Origin: Actinomycetota bacterium
GTDB lineage: Bacteria; Actinomycetota; Geothermincolia; Geothermincolales; RBG-13-55-18
Length of the DNA: 37,602 nucleotides
Direction of reading: 5' to 3'
Assembly (NCBI GenBank): GCA_003598015.1
Contig: QZKE01000051.1
Coordinates: 1 to 37,602 of the forward strand
Shown: positions 16,626-23,894 of the stretch, in pieces
How positions within the stretch are numbered: the stretch's first letter is position 1
Layout: every line of letters starts with the position of its first letter
Notes under the pieces: model-generated
Databases searched by the model: none
The model's input: only the letters and a program-made list of their open reading frames with translations
Told to the model about the DNA's origin: nothing
Made by a program: the position numbers and the translations under genes

Positions 16626-17375
16626 TCAGGTCACAGCCTGGCCCGAGAGGACGGCGCCCAGGGCACCCACGATCTGGGGATCATCCGGGATGAGGAGGGG
16701 CAGCCCCAGGCGACCCTCCAGCAGGGAGCGCAGGCAGGGATTGCGGGCGACTCCGCCCGCGAAGACCACCTCTCTCTCCACCCCAACCCGCTTGAGGAGG
16801 GATGCGGCCCGGTCGCAGATGGCCTCGTGCAGGCCCCGCGCGATCTCCGGTCGCGGGACCCCCCGCGCAATAAGGCCCGTGACCTCCGATTCGGCGAAGA
16901 CCGTGCACATGCTGGAGATCTTGACCTCGCTCTCCGCCTGCATGGCAATACTTCCCATCTCCTGCAGCGACAGGCTCATGGCCACGGCCATCACCTCCAG
17001 GAACTTGCCCGTACCCGCGGCGCAGCGATCGTTCATCTGGAAGTCGGCCACCTTGCCCTGCGGGCCTAGGGATATCGCCTTGGTGTCCTGGCCCCCGATA
17101 TCCAGGATGGTGCGGCACTGGGGAAAGATGCTGTAGCAGCCCAGGGCGAAGGCCTTGATCTCGGTGATGGTACGGTCGGCGAAATTGGCCTGGGCCAGGT
17201 GCCGGCCGTATCCGGTGGCCACCAGGAGGTCGAAGCTGCGACCGGAGAGGAGGAGGCGGCATTGCTCCAGCGGATCGAAGGTGGTCTCCACCACGTCGCT
17301 GCTGACGATATGACCGTCTTCCATCTCCACCAGGGCGATGGTGCGCGAGCCGATATCCAGGCCGGCTATGGTCAT
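16626..17375 (-). CDS. 2-hydroxyacyl-CoA dehydratase activase (BadF/BadG/HgdC ATPase)
   Basis: 249-residue ASKHA ATPase. Phosphate loops GLDIGSRT and LDIGGQDTKA are clear. The two cysteines that bind the dimer-bridging [4Fe-4S] cluster are C118 (NDRCAAGTGKFLE) and C157 (SSMCTVFAESEV). The C-terminal adenosine motif is VVFAGGVARN. The protein uses ATP hydrolysis to fire a low-potential electron into a 2-hydroxyacyl-CoA dehydratase or benzoyl-CoA-type reductase, and is very oxygen sensitive in characterised members. The length is normal and every key residue is present. Its partner gene, 147 bases upstream on the same strand, is broken, so the activase must serve another dehydratase elsewhere or be a relic. 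Confidence 0.93.
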   Translation of the reverse strand: MTIAGLDIGSRTIALVEMEDGHIVSSDVVETTFDPLEQCRLLLSGRSFDLLVATGYGRHLAQANFADRTITEIKAFALGCYSIFPQCRTILDIGGQDTKAISLGPQGKVADFQMNDRCAAGTGKFLEVMAVAMSLSLQEMGSIAMQAESEVKISSMCTVFAESEVTGLIARGVPRPEIARGLHEAICDRAASLLKRVGVEREVVFAGGVARNPCLRSLLEGRLGLPLLIPDDPQIVGALGAVLSGQAVT

Positions 17376-17522
17376 CCGCGTCAGCTCCTCTCGCCGTCAA
17401 ACGCCTGAGCAAACGTGCCTCCCCCGGAACGGACTCCGGGGGAGTACACGATTAATGTATCATATTCTCAATGCGCTGCGGCTACAAACGGTTTCGCTGC
17501 ATGGAACCGCCCGGGCGCGTTT

Positions 17523-18103
17523 TCAAGCCTGTTCCCTGGCGCCCGCCATCTCGATCATTGCCTGTACGCGGGTGGAGAGCTGCCCGATGTCCTCCGTGCT
17601 GTAGTCGGTCTCCAGGTAGAGGAAGGGCGTTCCCATGTCCTCCACCACCTTCTTTACCTTGTAGGCCTCTACGGTATAGGGGGCGCAGAACTGGAGTGCG
17701 TAATAGACGGCGGCGTCGATAGCGTAATCGCGCAGAAGCCCAACGAGGATTTGATGAGCGCGCAGATATTGCGGGGGAGGAATTTCTCGGCCTCCTCGGC
17801 GGCGACCTGCGCTCCGGCGCAGAGGCCGACGCAGATCCCCCCCGCCGCGATGACCAGCTCCTCCGGCACGTAGGTACAGAAGGTGCCGACAACGATGCCA
17901 CCGGCCTCGCGGTGGTCGACCAGTTCCCTTACGCGCAGGCCGTGGATCTCCGAGAAGACGAAATCGAAGTAGGACATCCCCTCGGGGCGTCCCTCCTGTC
18001 TGAGCATCGTCTCCTCGTAGAGAGGAGGGAGTACCTCCAGCAGGCCGTCGTGGGCGTCCAGATCCAGCCCCATTCCCCTCCACATGTCGTGATAATCCGC
18101 CAT
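17523..18103 (-). pseudogene. 2-hydroxyacyl-CoA dehydratase subunit (HgdB/FldC family), internally deleted and frameshifted
   Basis: A good start (AGGAGG then ATG at 18103) opens about 120 residues of a normal N-terminus, ending with the family segment EEAEKFLPRNICALIKSSLGF. The frame then shifts near 17745. The other frame reads straight into the C-terminal family segment DAAVYYALQFCAPYTVEAYKVKK and ETDYSTEDIGQLSTRVQA to the stop at 17523. In intact relatives (about 380-430 residues) these segments are separated by roughly 200 residues, so most of the middle has gone. The remaining DNA is otherwise uncorrupted, suggesting a recent deletion or an assembly error. It sits between the DUF3343 and activase genes. 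Confidence 0.8.
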
Positions 18104-18129
18104 AGCTCCTCCTTTGCTTTTCACTGCCT

Positions 18130-18372
18130 TCACTTCCAGCGGGAGCGGTAGGGTTCCACACCTGCATGCATGACTCCCCCCGCGTCAAGGGCGGAGACGG
18201 CATCGTCCTTCAAGTGTGGCTCGACCCGCAGGGAGATTCCGCAGTCGACGCTGAATTCCCGGGGTGTGTTGATGACCGCATGCTTGATGCCCCCTTCCTT
18301 CAGCGCCTTCTCGCCGCTCAAGGCCTGGTGGGTGGAGTCGAACAGGATGACATAGCAGTTGGATTCGTTCAT
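18130..18372 (-). CDS. DUF3343 (putative Se/S carrier-like) protein
   Basis: 80 residues matching the DUF3343 pattern: a strand-helix start (CYVILFDSTHQALSGEKALKEGGI), then VINTPREFSVDCGISLRV with the conserved Cys (C44) in the DCG motif. These small proteins are often found beside 2-hydroxyacyl-CoA dehydratase, cysteine desulfurase or selenium genes and are proposed thiol or selenium carriers; their function is not proven. The gene ends 26 bases before the dehydratase start and leads that operon. No clear Shine-Dalgarno precedes the ATG at 18372. The upstream 40 bases are almost all A/T, which may be a promoter with a very short leader. Confidence 0.82.
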   Translation of the reverse strand: MNESNCYVILFDSTHQALSGEKALKEGGIKHAVINTPREFSVDCGISLRVEPHLKDDAVSALDAGGVMHAGVEPYRSRWK

Positions 18373-18771
18373 AAATTATATTTATATCTAATATTTATAA
18401 TTCTAATCTGCGCCATAATACACGATGCGCACGGAAGACGCAACATGCAAAGGCCAGCGTATAGGCACGAGGCGTAGGATACGATTCGGAGGAAGGTAAA
18501 CCCGGCCGCCTGGGATCATGCGGATCCTTTAACACAGCAGGTTGCCACGTCGCATGTCCGAGCCGTCAGCCTGCCGGAAAAATATCAGTAACGCTGGTCC
18601 CAGGGGCCGGGGCTTTCGTCGTTTGCCGGGCGTTTGATCATAGATGGATAGCAGAGGAAATAGGCCATGTGTACGTGCGTTACGTCGCGACGCTCCCGCA
18701 GGCGCCTCGTCCCGTGGCTCGCGTCGAAGTCGCGCATACGTATCTGCGAAGCCAGCGCTTCCACCATCACC
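18373..18771. other. gene-free spacer
   Basis: No convincing gene. The first 40 bases are strongly AT-rich (probable promoter of the leftward DUF3343 operon). A GGAGGAAGG at about 18490 is not followed by a start or a usable frame. Open frames of about 60-80 codons on both strands lack ribosome sites and show arginine-rich, out-of-frame composition. Confidence 0.5.
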
Positions 18772-18963
18772 TCAATCTCCTACCTTACAGGGGATATTCA
18801 TCAATCTTGAAATCACGGGGAGATCCAGGAAGAACCGCTTTATCTCCTCATCACTGAAGGTTATCAGATCTGCAAGACCACCATAGAGGCGGGTAGATCC
18901 GTCATCGAAAGGCTTACCCAGATAAAGGCGGTCTGCTTCCTCGTCGCTAAACATCTCAACCAT
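18772..18963 (-). CDS. 63-residue protein, paralogue of the gene at 19096, unknown family
   Basis: Not recognised. It shares a pattern with the neighbouring 62-residue protein: M(F/Y)SDxE...LYLG(K/R)PF(D/E)D near the N-terminus and (D/E)I.R....LPVI..L(M/V)N..C near the C-terminus, with a variable middle. Conservation at both ends, with a changed centre, argues that both are translated. It is acidic, with no signal peptide or membrane segment and one C-terminal Cys. The start may be ATG 18963 or the in-frame ATG at 18954. The upstream DNA is AT-rich and has CCTATATAA (18980-18988, plus strand), also found upstream of the paralogue. Confidence 0.6.
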   Translation of the reverse strand: MVEMFSDEEADRLYLGKPFDDGSTRLYGGLADLITFSDEEIKRFFLDLPVISRLMNIPCKVGD

Positions 18964-19095
18964 ACGTTTCTCATTAGTACCTATATAACAATTATTATAG
19001 TAATATTATCTAATCAATGTGCCAATATATGGCGATTGATATGAAACATATCGTTCTATCAAGCTAATTACGTTACTTGATTATCCTGCACCCGT

Positions 19096-19284
19096 TCACT
19101 TAACAGCCATACAAGCCGTATTGACCAGCAGGTTTATAACCGGCAGCGCCGCGCGTACCCTCTCGATATCCCGTGCGGTTACCCTGTACCCTGGAGGTTC
19201 ATTGTCTTCGCCGTGGATCTTCTTATCCTCGAAAGGCCTGCCCAGGTAGAGGCATTCTATCTCATGATCGCTATACATCTTCAT
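19096..19284 (-). CDS. 62-residue protein, paralogue of the gene at 18772, unknown family
   Basis: Not recognised. It begins MKMYSDHEIECLYLGRPFED and ends LPVINLLVNTAC followed by four residues, matching the 18772 protein at both ends. The middle (IHGEDNEPPGYRVTARDIERVRAA) replaces a different segment there. GAGGCG just before the ATG gives a usable ribosome site for ATG 19284 or 19278. TATAAT on the minus strand (19299-19304) and an AT-rich leader containing CCTATATAA (19315-19323, plus strand) suggest its own promoter. A 132-base gap separates the pair, so this looks like a tandem duplication in which each copy kept a promoter. The conserved Cys could be functional. Confidence 0.6.
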   Translation of the reverse strand: MKMYSDHEIECLYLGRPFEDKKIHGEDNEPPGYRVTARDIERVRAALPVINLLVNTACMAVK

Positions 19285-19575
19285 CGCCTCGTTTCTTTAT
19301 TATAGAACTTTATGCCTATATAAGAGTATAATAGAGAAACATAAATGTCAACCCGCCTTCTGCGACCGCCGTAGATGAAGTCGCGCGATCAAGGCTGTCC
19401 AGGGGCGGAGAAACCCTATTTTTACAGGGGTTACAATGTTGTTGATGGTTAGTCGGTGGAGGCAAAGGGTGGATGTCGACCATAAGAGACCTTGAACCCT
19501 GCTGCATGAGTAAAGCAGACACGAAATAGATGTATCTCAAAACAGAAACAGTATAGCACTGTTCAAGAAGCAGAG
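19285..19575. other. AT-rich divergent intergenic region
   Basis: No gene. The left part carries the promoter region of the leftward 62-residue protein gene. The right part leads into the XRE gene promoter. Short frames here lack ribosome sites. Confidence 0.5.
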
Positions 19576-19605
19576 TTGAAGTATTCTGACAGCTTACGCT
19601 ATATT
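19576..19605 (+). promoter_or_regulatory. candidate promoter of the XRE-cupin gene
   Basis: TTGAAG (19576-19581) and TATATT (19600-19605) are separated by 18 bases and end 40 bases before the TTG start. The local base composition is much richer in A/T than the coding DNA around it. Confidence 0.45.
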
Positions 19606-19645
19606 ATGAAGCAATGATGATCTCAGCGGCAGGAGGGGGTAGGCG

Positions 19646-20182
19646 TTGGAGGATATAGGACAGAGGCTCAAGGAACTCAGGCAGAGCAGGAAGCTCTCCA
19701 TGCGCAAGGTCTCGGAGGCATCCGGTTTTTCCATCTCGTTTCTGAGCAAGCTCGAGAACGGCAAGAGCAGCATAACCATTAAGAACCTGATAAAACTCCT
19801 CAACTTCTATGGGGTCACGCTCGCGGATATCTTCTCGGGAGAGGTCGTACGCAAGATCGCCTTCCCCAAGGAGGAGAGGAAGAAGGTTGACAGCCCGGAA
19901 TCGGTTACCCTGGAGCTGCTCGTGGATGAGAGCGATGTCGAGATGGAGCCCCTGCTCGGCACCTTCAAGGCCCACGCGAGGTATATGGACCCCATCGAGC
20001 ACGGTGGAGAGGAGTTCGCCATGGTGCTCAAGGGTGAGTTCCGTTTCGAGCTCGGAGATACCGCCCATCATCTGAGGGAGGGCGACTGCGTCTATTTCCA
20101 GGGACAGCAGTCCCACAGCTGGGAAAACCTCTCCGGAGAAGAGGGCAGCCTGCTTATGGTCATCACTCCCCCCAGCGTGTAG
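19646..20182 (+). CDS. XRE-family regulator with C-terminal cupin domain
   Basis: 178 residues. N-terminal helix-turn-helix, residues 4-60: IGQRLKELRQSRKLSMRKVSEASGFSISFLSKLENGKSSIT, a textbook HTH_3. C-terminal cupin about 105-176 with the metal-type signature HGGEEFAMVLKGEFRFELGD and the second motif REGDCVYFQGQQSHSWENLS. Such proteins sense a small ligand and often repress or activate amine, amino-acid or sulfur genes. The start is TTG, six bases after AGGAGGGGG. It sits 253 bases upstream of the heliorhodopsin gene on the same strand and could regulate it, but the spacing allows a separate promoter. Confidence 0.93.
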   Translation: MEDIGQRLKELRQSRKLSMRKVSEASGFSISFLSKLENGKSSITIKNLIKLLNFYGVTLADIFSGEVVRKIAFPKEERKKVDSPESVTLELLVDESDVEMEPLLGTFKAHARYMDPIEHGGEEFAMVLKGEFRFELGDTAHHLREGDCVYFQGQQSHSWENLSGEEGSLLMVITPPSV

Positions 20183-20435
20183 GCGGCCTGCACGCCGGCG
20201 TCCAGCGGGGAGACTCCCCCCCGTTGCATGCGGTCATCGTATTGCCCGGCGTTCCGGTGTTCGCCGCCCCGCCACACGAGTCCACCCAAGGCGATCGCCG
20301 TTGCGGGCGCGTTACCCGCGGGGCTGACGCCGTGTTTATCCTCCCCGCATACGGGCAAAAATGTTTATCGGAAGGTGTGGGAACGCGCAGGAGATGATAA
20401 TGCCCGATTAAGGGGACAGAGCAAGGAGGGAAATC

Positions 20436-21230
20436 ATGGTCGAGGAAACCGCGGGAACGGAAAGGGAAGGGGCGTTCAGGCGGCTGCGCATATTCAACGG
20501 CGCAGTCAGCGCCATCCTGCTGCTGGAGGGCCTGCTCATGCTGATCCTGAGCAACGACAACACCCTGCCCGTGACCACCAACTACCTCACTTCAGACCCG
20601 GTCGTGATGAACGAGCCCAGCCTGCCGCGGGTGGTGGGCAACCTGAGATTGGGCCCCCTGGTCGCGGCCTTCCTGCTCCTCAGCGGGCTGGCCCTTCTCC
20701 TGCTCACCTTACCCCGCATAAACGCGTGGTACGTGAAGAACCTCAAGAAGGGAGCCAACTATGCGCGCTGGATCGAATACTCTATTACTTCCTCGCTGAT
20801 GATCGTGGTCATCGCCATGCTCTCGGGCATGTTCGACGCCAGCAGCCTCATACTCCTTTTCTTCCTCAATATGACGATGATCCTCTTCGGCTGGATGATG
20901 GAGCTGCACAACCAGACCACGCAGAAGACCAACTGGACCGCCTTCTACTTCGGGTGCCTGGCGGGCATCGTCCCCTGGGTGGTGATCGCGCTCTACTTCT
21001 TCTCCGCCGTAGCCGAACCCGGCGCGCAGGTGCCCACCTTCGTCTATTTCATCCTCCCCATCCTCTTCGTGTTCTTTAATATCTTCGCCATTAACATGGT
21101 CCTGCAGTACAAGAAGGTGGGGAAGTGGAGCGACTACCTCTACGGCGAGAGGGTCTATATCATCCTGAGCCTGCTGGCCAAGTCGGCCCTGGCGTGGCAG
21201 GTCTTCGCGGGTACCCTGCGCAGCTCGTGA
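20436..21230 (+). CDS. heliorhodopsin (retinal-binding 7-TM protein)
   Basis: 264 residues with seven hydrophobic segments. Family hallmarks are ILSNDNTLPVTT, YARWIEYSITSSLMIVVIAML (counterion E114 in helix 3), FGWMMELHNQ, GCLAGIVPWVVIALY, FFNIFAINMVLQYKKVGKW, and the helix-7 LSLLAKSALAWQVFAGTL with Schiff-base K249. The length is normal and the start has AAGGAGG close by. The retinal site is thus intact. The two helix-1 and helix-2 histidines of the prototype 48C12 (H23, H80, aligned from memory) are Leu here (L28, L87). Heliorhodopsins sit inverted in the membrane (N-terminus inside) and are thought to be light sensors or enzyme regulators rather than pumps. No retinal-synthesis gene is in the window. 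Confidence 0.96.
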   Translation: MVEETAGTEREGAFRRLRIFNGAVSAILLLEGLLMLILSNDNTLPVTTNYLTSDPVVMNEPSLPRVVGNLRLGPLVAAFLLLSGLALLLLTLPRINAWYVKNLKKGANYARWIEYSITSSLMIVVIAMLSGMFDASSLILLFFLNMTMILFGWMMELHNQTTQKTNWTAFYFGCLAGIVPWVVIALYFFSAVAEPGAQVPTFVYFILPILFVFFNIFAINMVLQYKKVGKWSDYLYGERVYIILSLLAKSALAWQVFAGTLRSS

Positions 21231-21349
21231 AAGTCAAGACGGTGGGGCCCATCCTCTTCGCCATGGACGGCAAGGGTCACTGGGGGCTGGGAGCGCGCTT
21301 TGCCGACGCCTGGGAGGCGGGCAAGGAGCTGCTGGGCAAGGGAGAGTAG
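21227..21349 (+). CDS. possible 40-codon gene overlapping the heliorhodopsin stop
   Basis: GTG at 21227 overlaps the heliorhodopsin TGA (GTGA), an arrangement typical of translational coupling. It encodes 40 residues: a hydrophobic start (VGPILFAMDGKGHWGLG) and a helical, charged end (FADAWEAGKELLGKGE). No separate Shine-Dalgarno is seen, so it depends on coupling if real. The protein is unrecognised. It could equally be the remnant of a larger gene or chance coding-like sequence, hence the low confidence. Confidence 0.35.
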   Translation: MKVKTVGPILFAMDGKGHWGLGARFADAWEAGKELLGKGE

Positions 21350-21480
21350 AAAGCCCGTTCTCCGGGGAGACGTTACGTCATGCGGATTCAAGCCCGCCAG
21401 GACCCGCCGTACGGCGCGTCACCGCGCGCGAACGCCGCGGAGGACCGCGCATCGCCACGCGGATATCAGCGCCGGCACCC

Positions 21481-22230
21481 TCACGCCAGGCGCTTGATGA
21501 ACTCCACGCAACGCTTGATTATCTCGTCCTTATCGAAGTCCAGGGTGGCCACGTGATAGGAGTTCTCCAGCCACACCAGCTCCTTGTCCGTGGAACTCAC
21601 GTTGTCCATGATATATGGCCCGTTGGAGGGCGACACCACGTGGTCGTCTCGAGATGTGAAGACGAGGATGGGTTCGGTTACCTTCGGCAGGTCGCGTTTG
21701 GTCGTTTTCATCAGCGCGTACAGCTCGGCGGCGGCGGGAACAGGGACCTTGTCGTAGCAGGATTCCTTGATGTCGGGATCCTTGATGTCGCTGCCCACCC
21801 CGGGGATGGTCTTGAGCACGTACTTGGCCACCGGGGTCAGCGGCAGGAGGGGATTGAGTTTGGAGACGGCTGCGTTGATAGGCATGATGCCGGCCAGCTT
21901 GTCGGCGTAACGCTCGCCGAGATAGCAGGTGATGGTCCCGCCCATGGAAAGGCCGGTGATGAAGACCTTGTCGCAGCGGTCCAGGAGGTCTGCGAGCCCT
22001 TTTTCGGCCTCGCCGGTCCACTCATCCCATTTGCGCGCGCTCATATCCTTCACCGAGGTGCCGTGGCCGGGCAGTCGAGGCCCGATCACGGTGAGGCCCG
22101 CGGCTGCCAGCCCCTCGGCCAGGGGGAGCATGCTCTGAGTGCAGCCGGTGAAGCCGTGCACCACCAGCACGCCCGTCTTTCCCCCCTCGAACGAGAACGG
22201 TTGTGCGTCTTCCCAGACTTCCTCAACCAT
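21481..22230 (-). CDS. alpha/beta-hydrolase, carboxylesterase (Est30/monoacylglycerol-lipase-like)
   Basis: 249 residues with the alpha/beta-hydrolase fold. The oxyanion loop is VVHGFTGCTQSM, the nucleophile S95 is in GLSMGG, the acid is D196 in SRDDHVV, and the base is H226 in NSYHVATLD. PGHGTSV and W-x-EW match the Est30 group of carboxylesterases, which hydrolyse short- to medium-chain esters and monoacylglycerols. There is no signal peptide, so it is cytosolic. AGGAAGGAGGG precedes the ATG. It follows glpK on the same strand with a 113-base gap; release of glycerol from monoglycerides followed by phosphorylation is a possible joint role. Confidence 0.93.
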   Translation of the reverse strand: MVEEVWEDAQPFSFEGGKTGVLVVHGFTGCTQSMLPLAEGLAAAGLTVIGPRLPGHGTSVKDMSARKWDEWTGEAEKGLADLLDRCDKVFITGLSMGGTITCYLGERYADKLAGIMPINAAVSKLNPLLPLTPVAKYVLKTIPGVGSDIKDPDIKESCYDKVPVPAAAELYALMKTTKRDLPKVTEPILVFTSRDDHVVSPSNGPYIMDNVSSTDKELVWLENSYHVATLDFDKDEIIKRCVEFIKRLA

Positions 22231-22343
22231 TTTTCCCTCCTTCCTCCTGAGGCATGTGCAGAATATTACTTCTTCGCGACGATCTCGAGCTCAAAAAGGA
22301 TTTCTTATTCATTCGCTCACCGGCAAAGCCACGACGAGCGCGA

Positions 22344-23858
22344 TTACCCCCCCTCGCCGCCCTGGTCCTCACGCGCCCAATCCAGGCTGCGCTCCACGGC
22401 CCGCTTCCAATCCCTGCGCATTACACGTACGCGTTCCGCTGCCGCCGGGTCGGGCAGGGCTTCCCGGTCCAGTTTCCACCGCTCTTCCACCTCTTCCAGG
22501 CTGTTCCAGAAACCGGTCGCCAGCCCGGCGAGCAAGGCCGCCCCCAACGAGGTCGTCTCGGTGATCACCGGACGGCGCACCGGCACCCCCAGCAGATCGG
22601 ACTGATGACGCAGGAGCATATCCATGACGCTGGCGCCGCCGTCCACGCGCAGCTCTTTCAGGGTGATACCGGTCTCCTCCTGCATCACCTCCACCACGTC
22701 GGCGGTCTGCAGGGCCATGGACTCGATGACGGCACGGGCCACGTGCGCCCGGCCCGTCCCCCGCGTCATCCCGATGAGCAGTGCGCGGGCTTGGGGATCC
22801 CAGTACGGAGCCCCCAGTCCCACGAAGGCGGGGACGAAATAGACGCCCCCGGTGCTCTCGACCTGAGCGGCCAGTTCGTCGATCTCCGAGACTTTCTCGA
22901 TCATCTGCAGGCCGTCACGCAGCCAGTTTATGGCCGCCCCGGTTATAAATATGGCGCCCTCCAGGGCATAGGTGGCCTCTCCCCCCAGGGACCAGGCTAC
23001 GGTGGTGAGCATCCCTTTTTGGGAAAAGCGGGGCTCCCCGCCTATGTTCATGAGCACGAAGCTCCCCGTGCCATAGGTGTTCTTGGTCATGCCGGAACGG
23101 AAGCAGGCCTGCCCGAAGAGGGCTGCCTGCTGGTCGCCGGCCACTCCGGCGATGGGCGCGGAAATCCCCATGAACGCTTCCGGGTCGGTCTCCCCGAAGA
23201 CACCGCTCGATTCCCTGACCTCGGGGAGCATGGACATGGGGACACCGCATATCGCCGCCAGCTCGGGATCCCACGCGAGGTCGCGGATATTGAAGAGCAG
23301 GGTACGGCTGGCGTTGGAGACGTCGGTGGCGTGCACGCGCCCCCCGCTCAAGCGGTAGAGAAGCCAGGAATCGATAGTGCCGAAACATAGCTCGCCCGCC
23401 GCGGCGCGCTTGGCGATCTCCGGTTCGTTCTCCATGACCCAGGTGAGCTTGGTGCCCGAGAAATAGGGATCCAGCACCAGCCCGGTCTTTTCCCTCACCA
23501 TGTCCTCGAGGCCGTCATCGATGCAGCGGCGGCAGATGTCAGCGCTGCGGCGGCACTGCCAGACAATGGCCTTGCGTACCGGCCGTCCGGTGGCCCGGTC
23601 CCAGATCACCGTAGTCTCCCTCTGGTTGGTGATCCCCACCGCCGCAACATCCCCGGGACCGGCACCGGCTTCATCGAGAGCACGGCGCGCGGCTGCGCAG
23701 GTACGCTCCCAGATCTCCTCAGCGTCGTGCTCCACCCAGCCGGGCTGTGGGTAGTATTGCTTGAATTCGAGGGCGACACTCGAGAGGGGCTGCTGATCGC
23801 GATCGAAGCAGATGCACTTGGTCCCGGTGGTGCCCTCGTCTATGGCGAGTACGATCAC
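22344..23858 (-). CDS. glpK: glycerol kinase
   Basis: 504-residue FGGY kinase with glycerol-kinase signatures: the N-terminal phosphate loop IDEGTTGTKC, the substrate segment GITNQRETTVIWDRATGRPV, WQCRR, KLTWVMENEP, the catalytic Asp in GVAGDQQAALFGQ, and the adenosine loop RVDGGASVMD. It converts glycerol plus ATP to sn-glycerol 3-phosphate. No glycerol facilitator or G3P dehydrogenase is adjacent. The nearest same-strand genes are the esterase downstream and the PaaK-like gene 37 bases upstream, so the three may be one transcript. The length matches the family (495-505). Confidence 0.96.
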   Translation of the reverse strand: MIVLAIDEGTTGTKCICFDRDQQPLSSVALEFKQYYPQPGWVEHDAEEIWERTCAAARRALDEAGAGPGDVAAVGITNQRETTVIWDRATGRPVRKAIVWQCRRSADICRRCIDDGLEDMVREKTGLVLDPYFSGTKLTWVMENEPEIAKRAAAGELCFGTIDSWLLYRLSGGRVHATDVSNASRTLLFNIRDLAWDPELAAICGVPMSMLPEVRESSGVFGETDPEAFMGISAPIAGVAGDQQAALFGQACFRSGMTKNTYGTGSFVLMNIGGEPRFSQKGMLTTVAWSLGGEATYALEGAIFITGAAINWLRDGLQMIEKVSEIDELAAQVESTGGVYFVPAFVGLGAPYWDPQARALLIGMTRGTGRAHVARAVIESMALQTADVVEVMQEETGITLKELRVDGGASVMDMLLRHQSDLLGVPVRRPVITETTSLGAALLAGLATGFWNSLEEVEERWKLDREALPDPAAAERVRVMRRDWKRAVERSLDWAREDQGGEGG

Positions 23859-23894
23859 GGGCTACCTCCCTTGCGGCGCAGCGAAGGTTTGCGC

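Noticed and set aside
18585-18770. 61-codon minus-strand frame upstream of the spacer
   Set aside because: No ribosome site, no similarity to the neighbouring small paralogues, arginine-rich composition.
22254-23390. 378-codon plus-strand frame over glpK
   Set aside because: Antisense shadow; His/Gly/Arg-rich with no recognisable domain.
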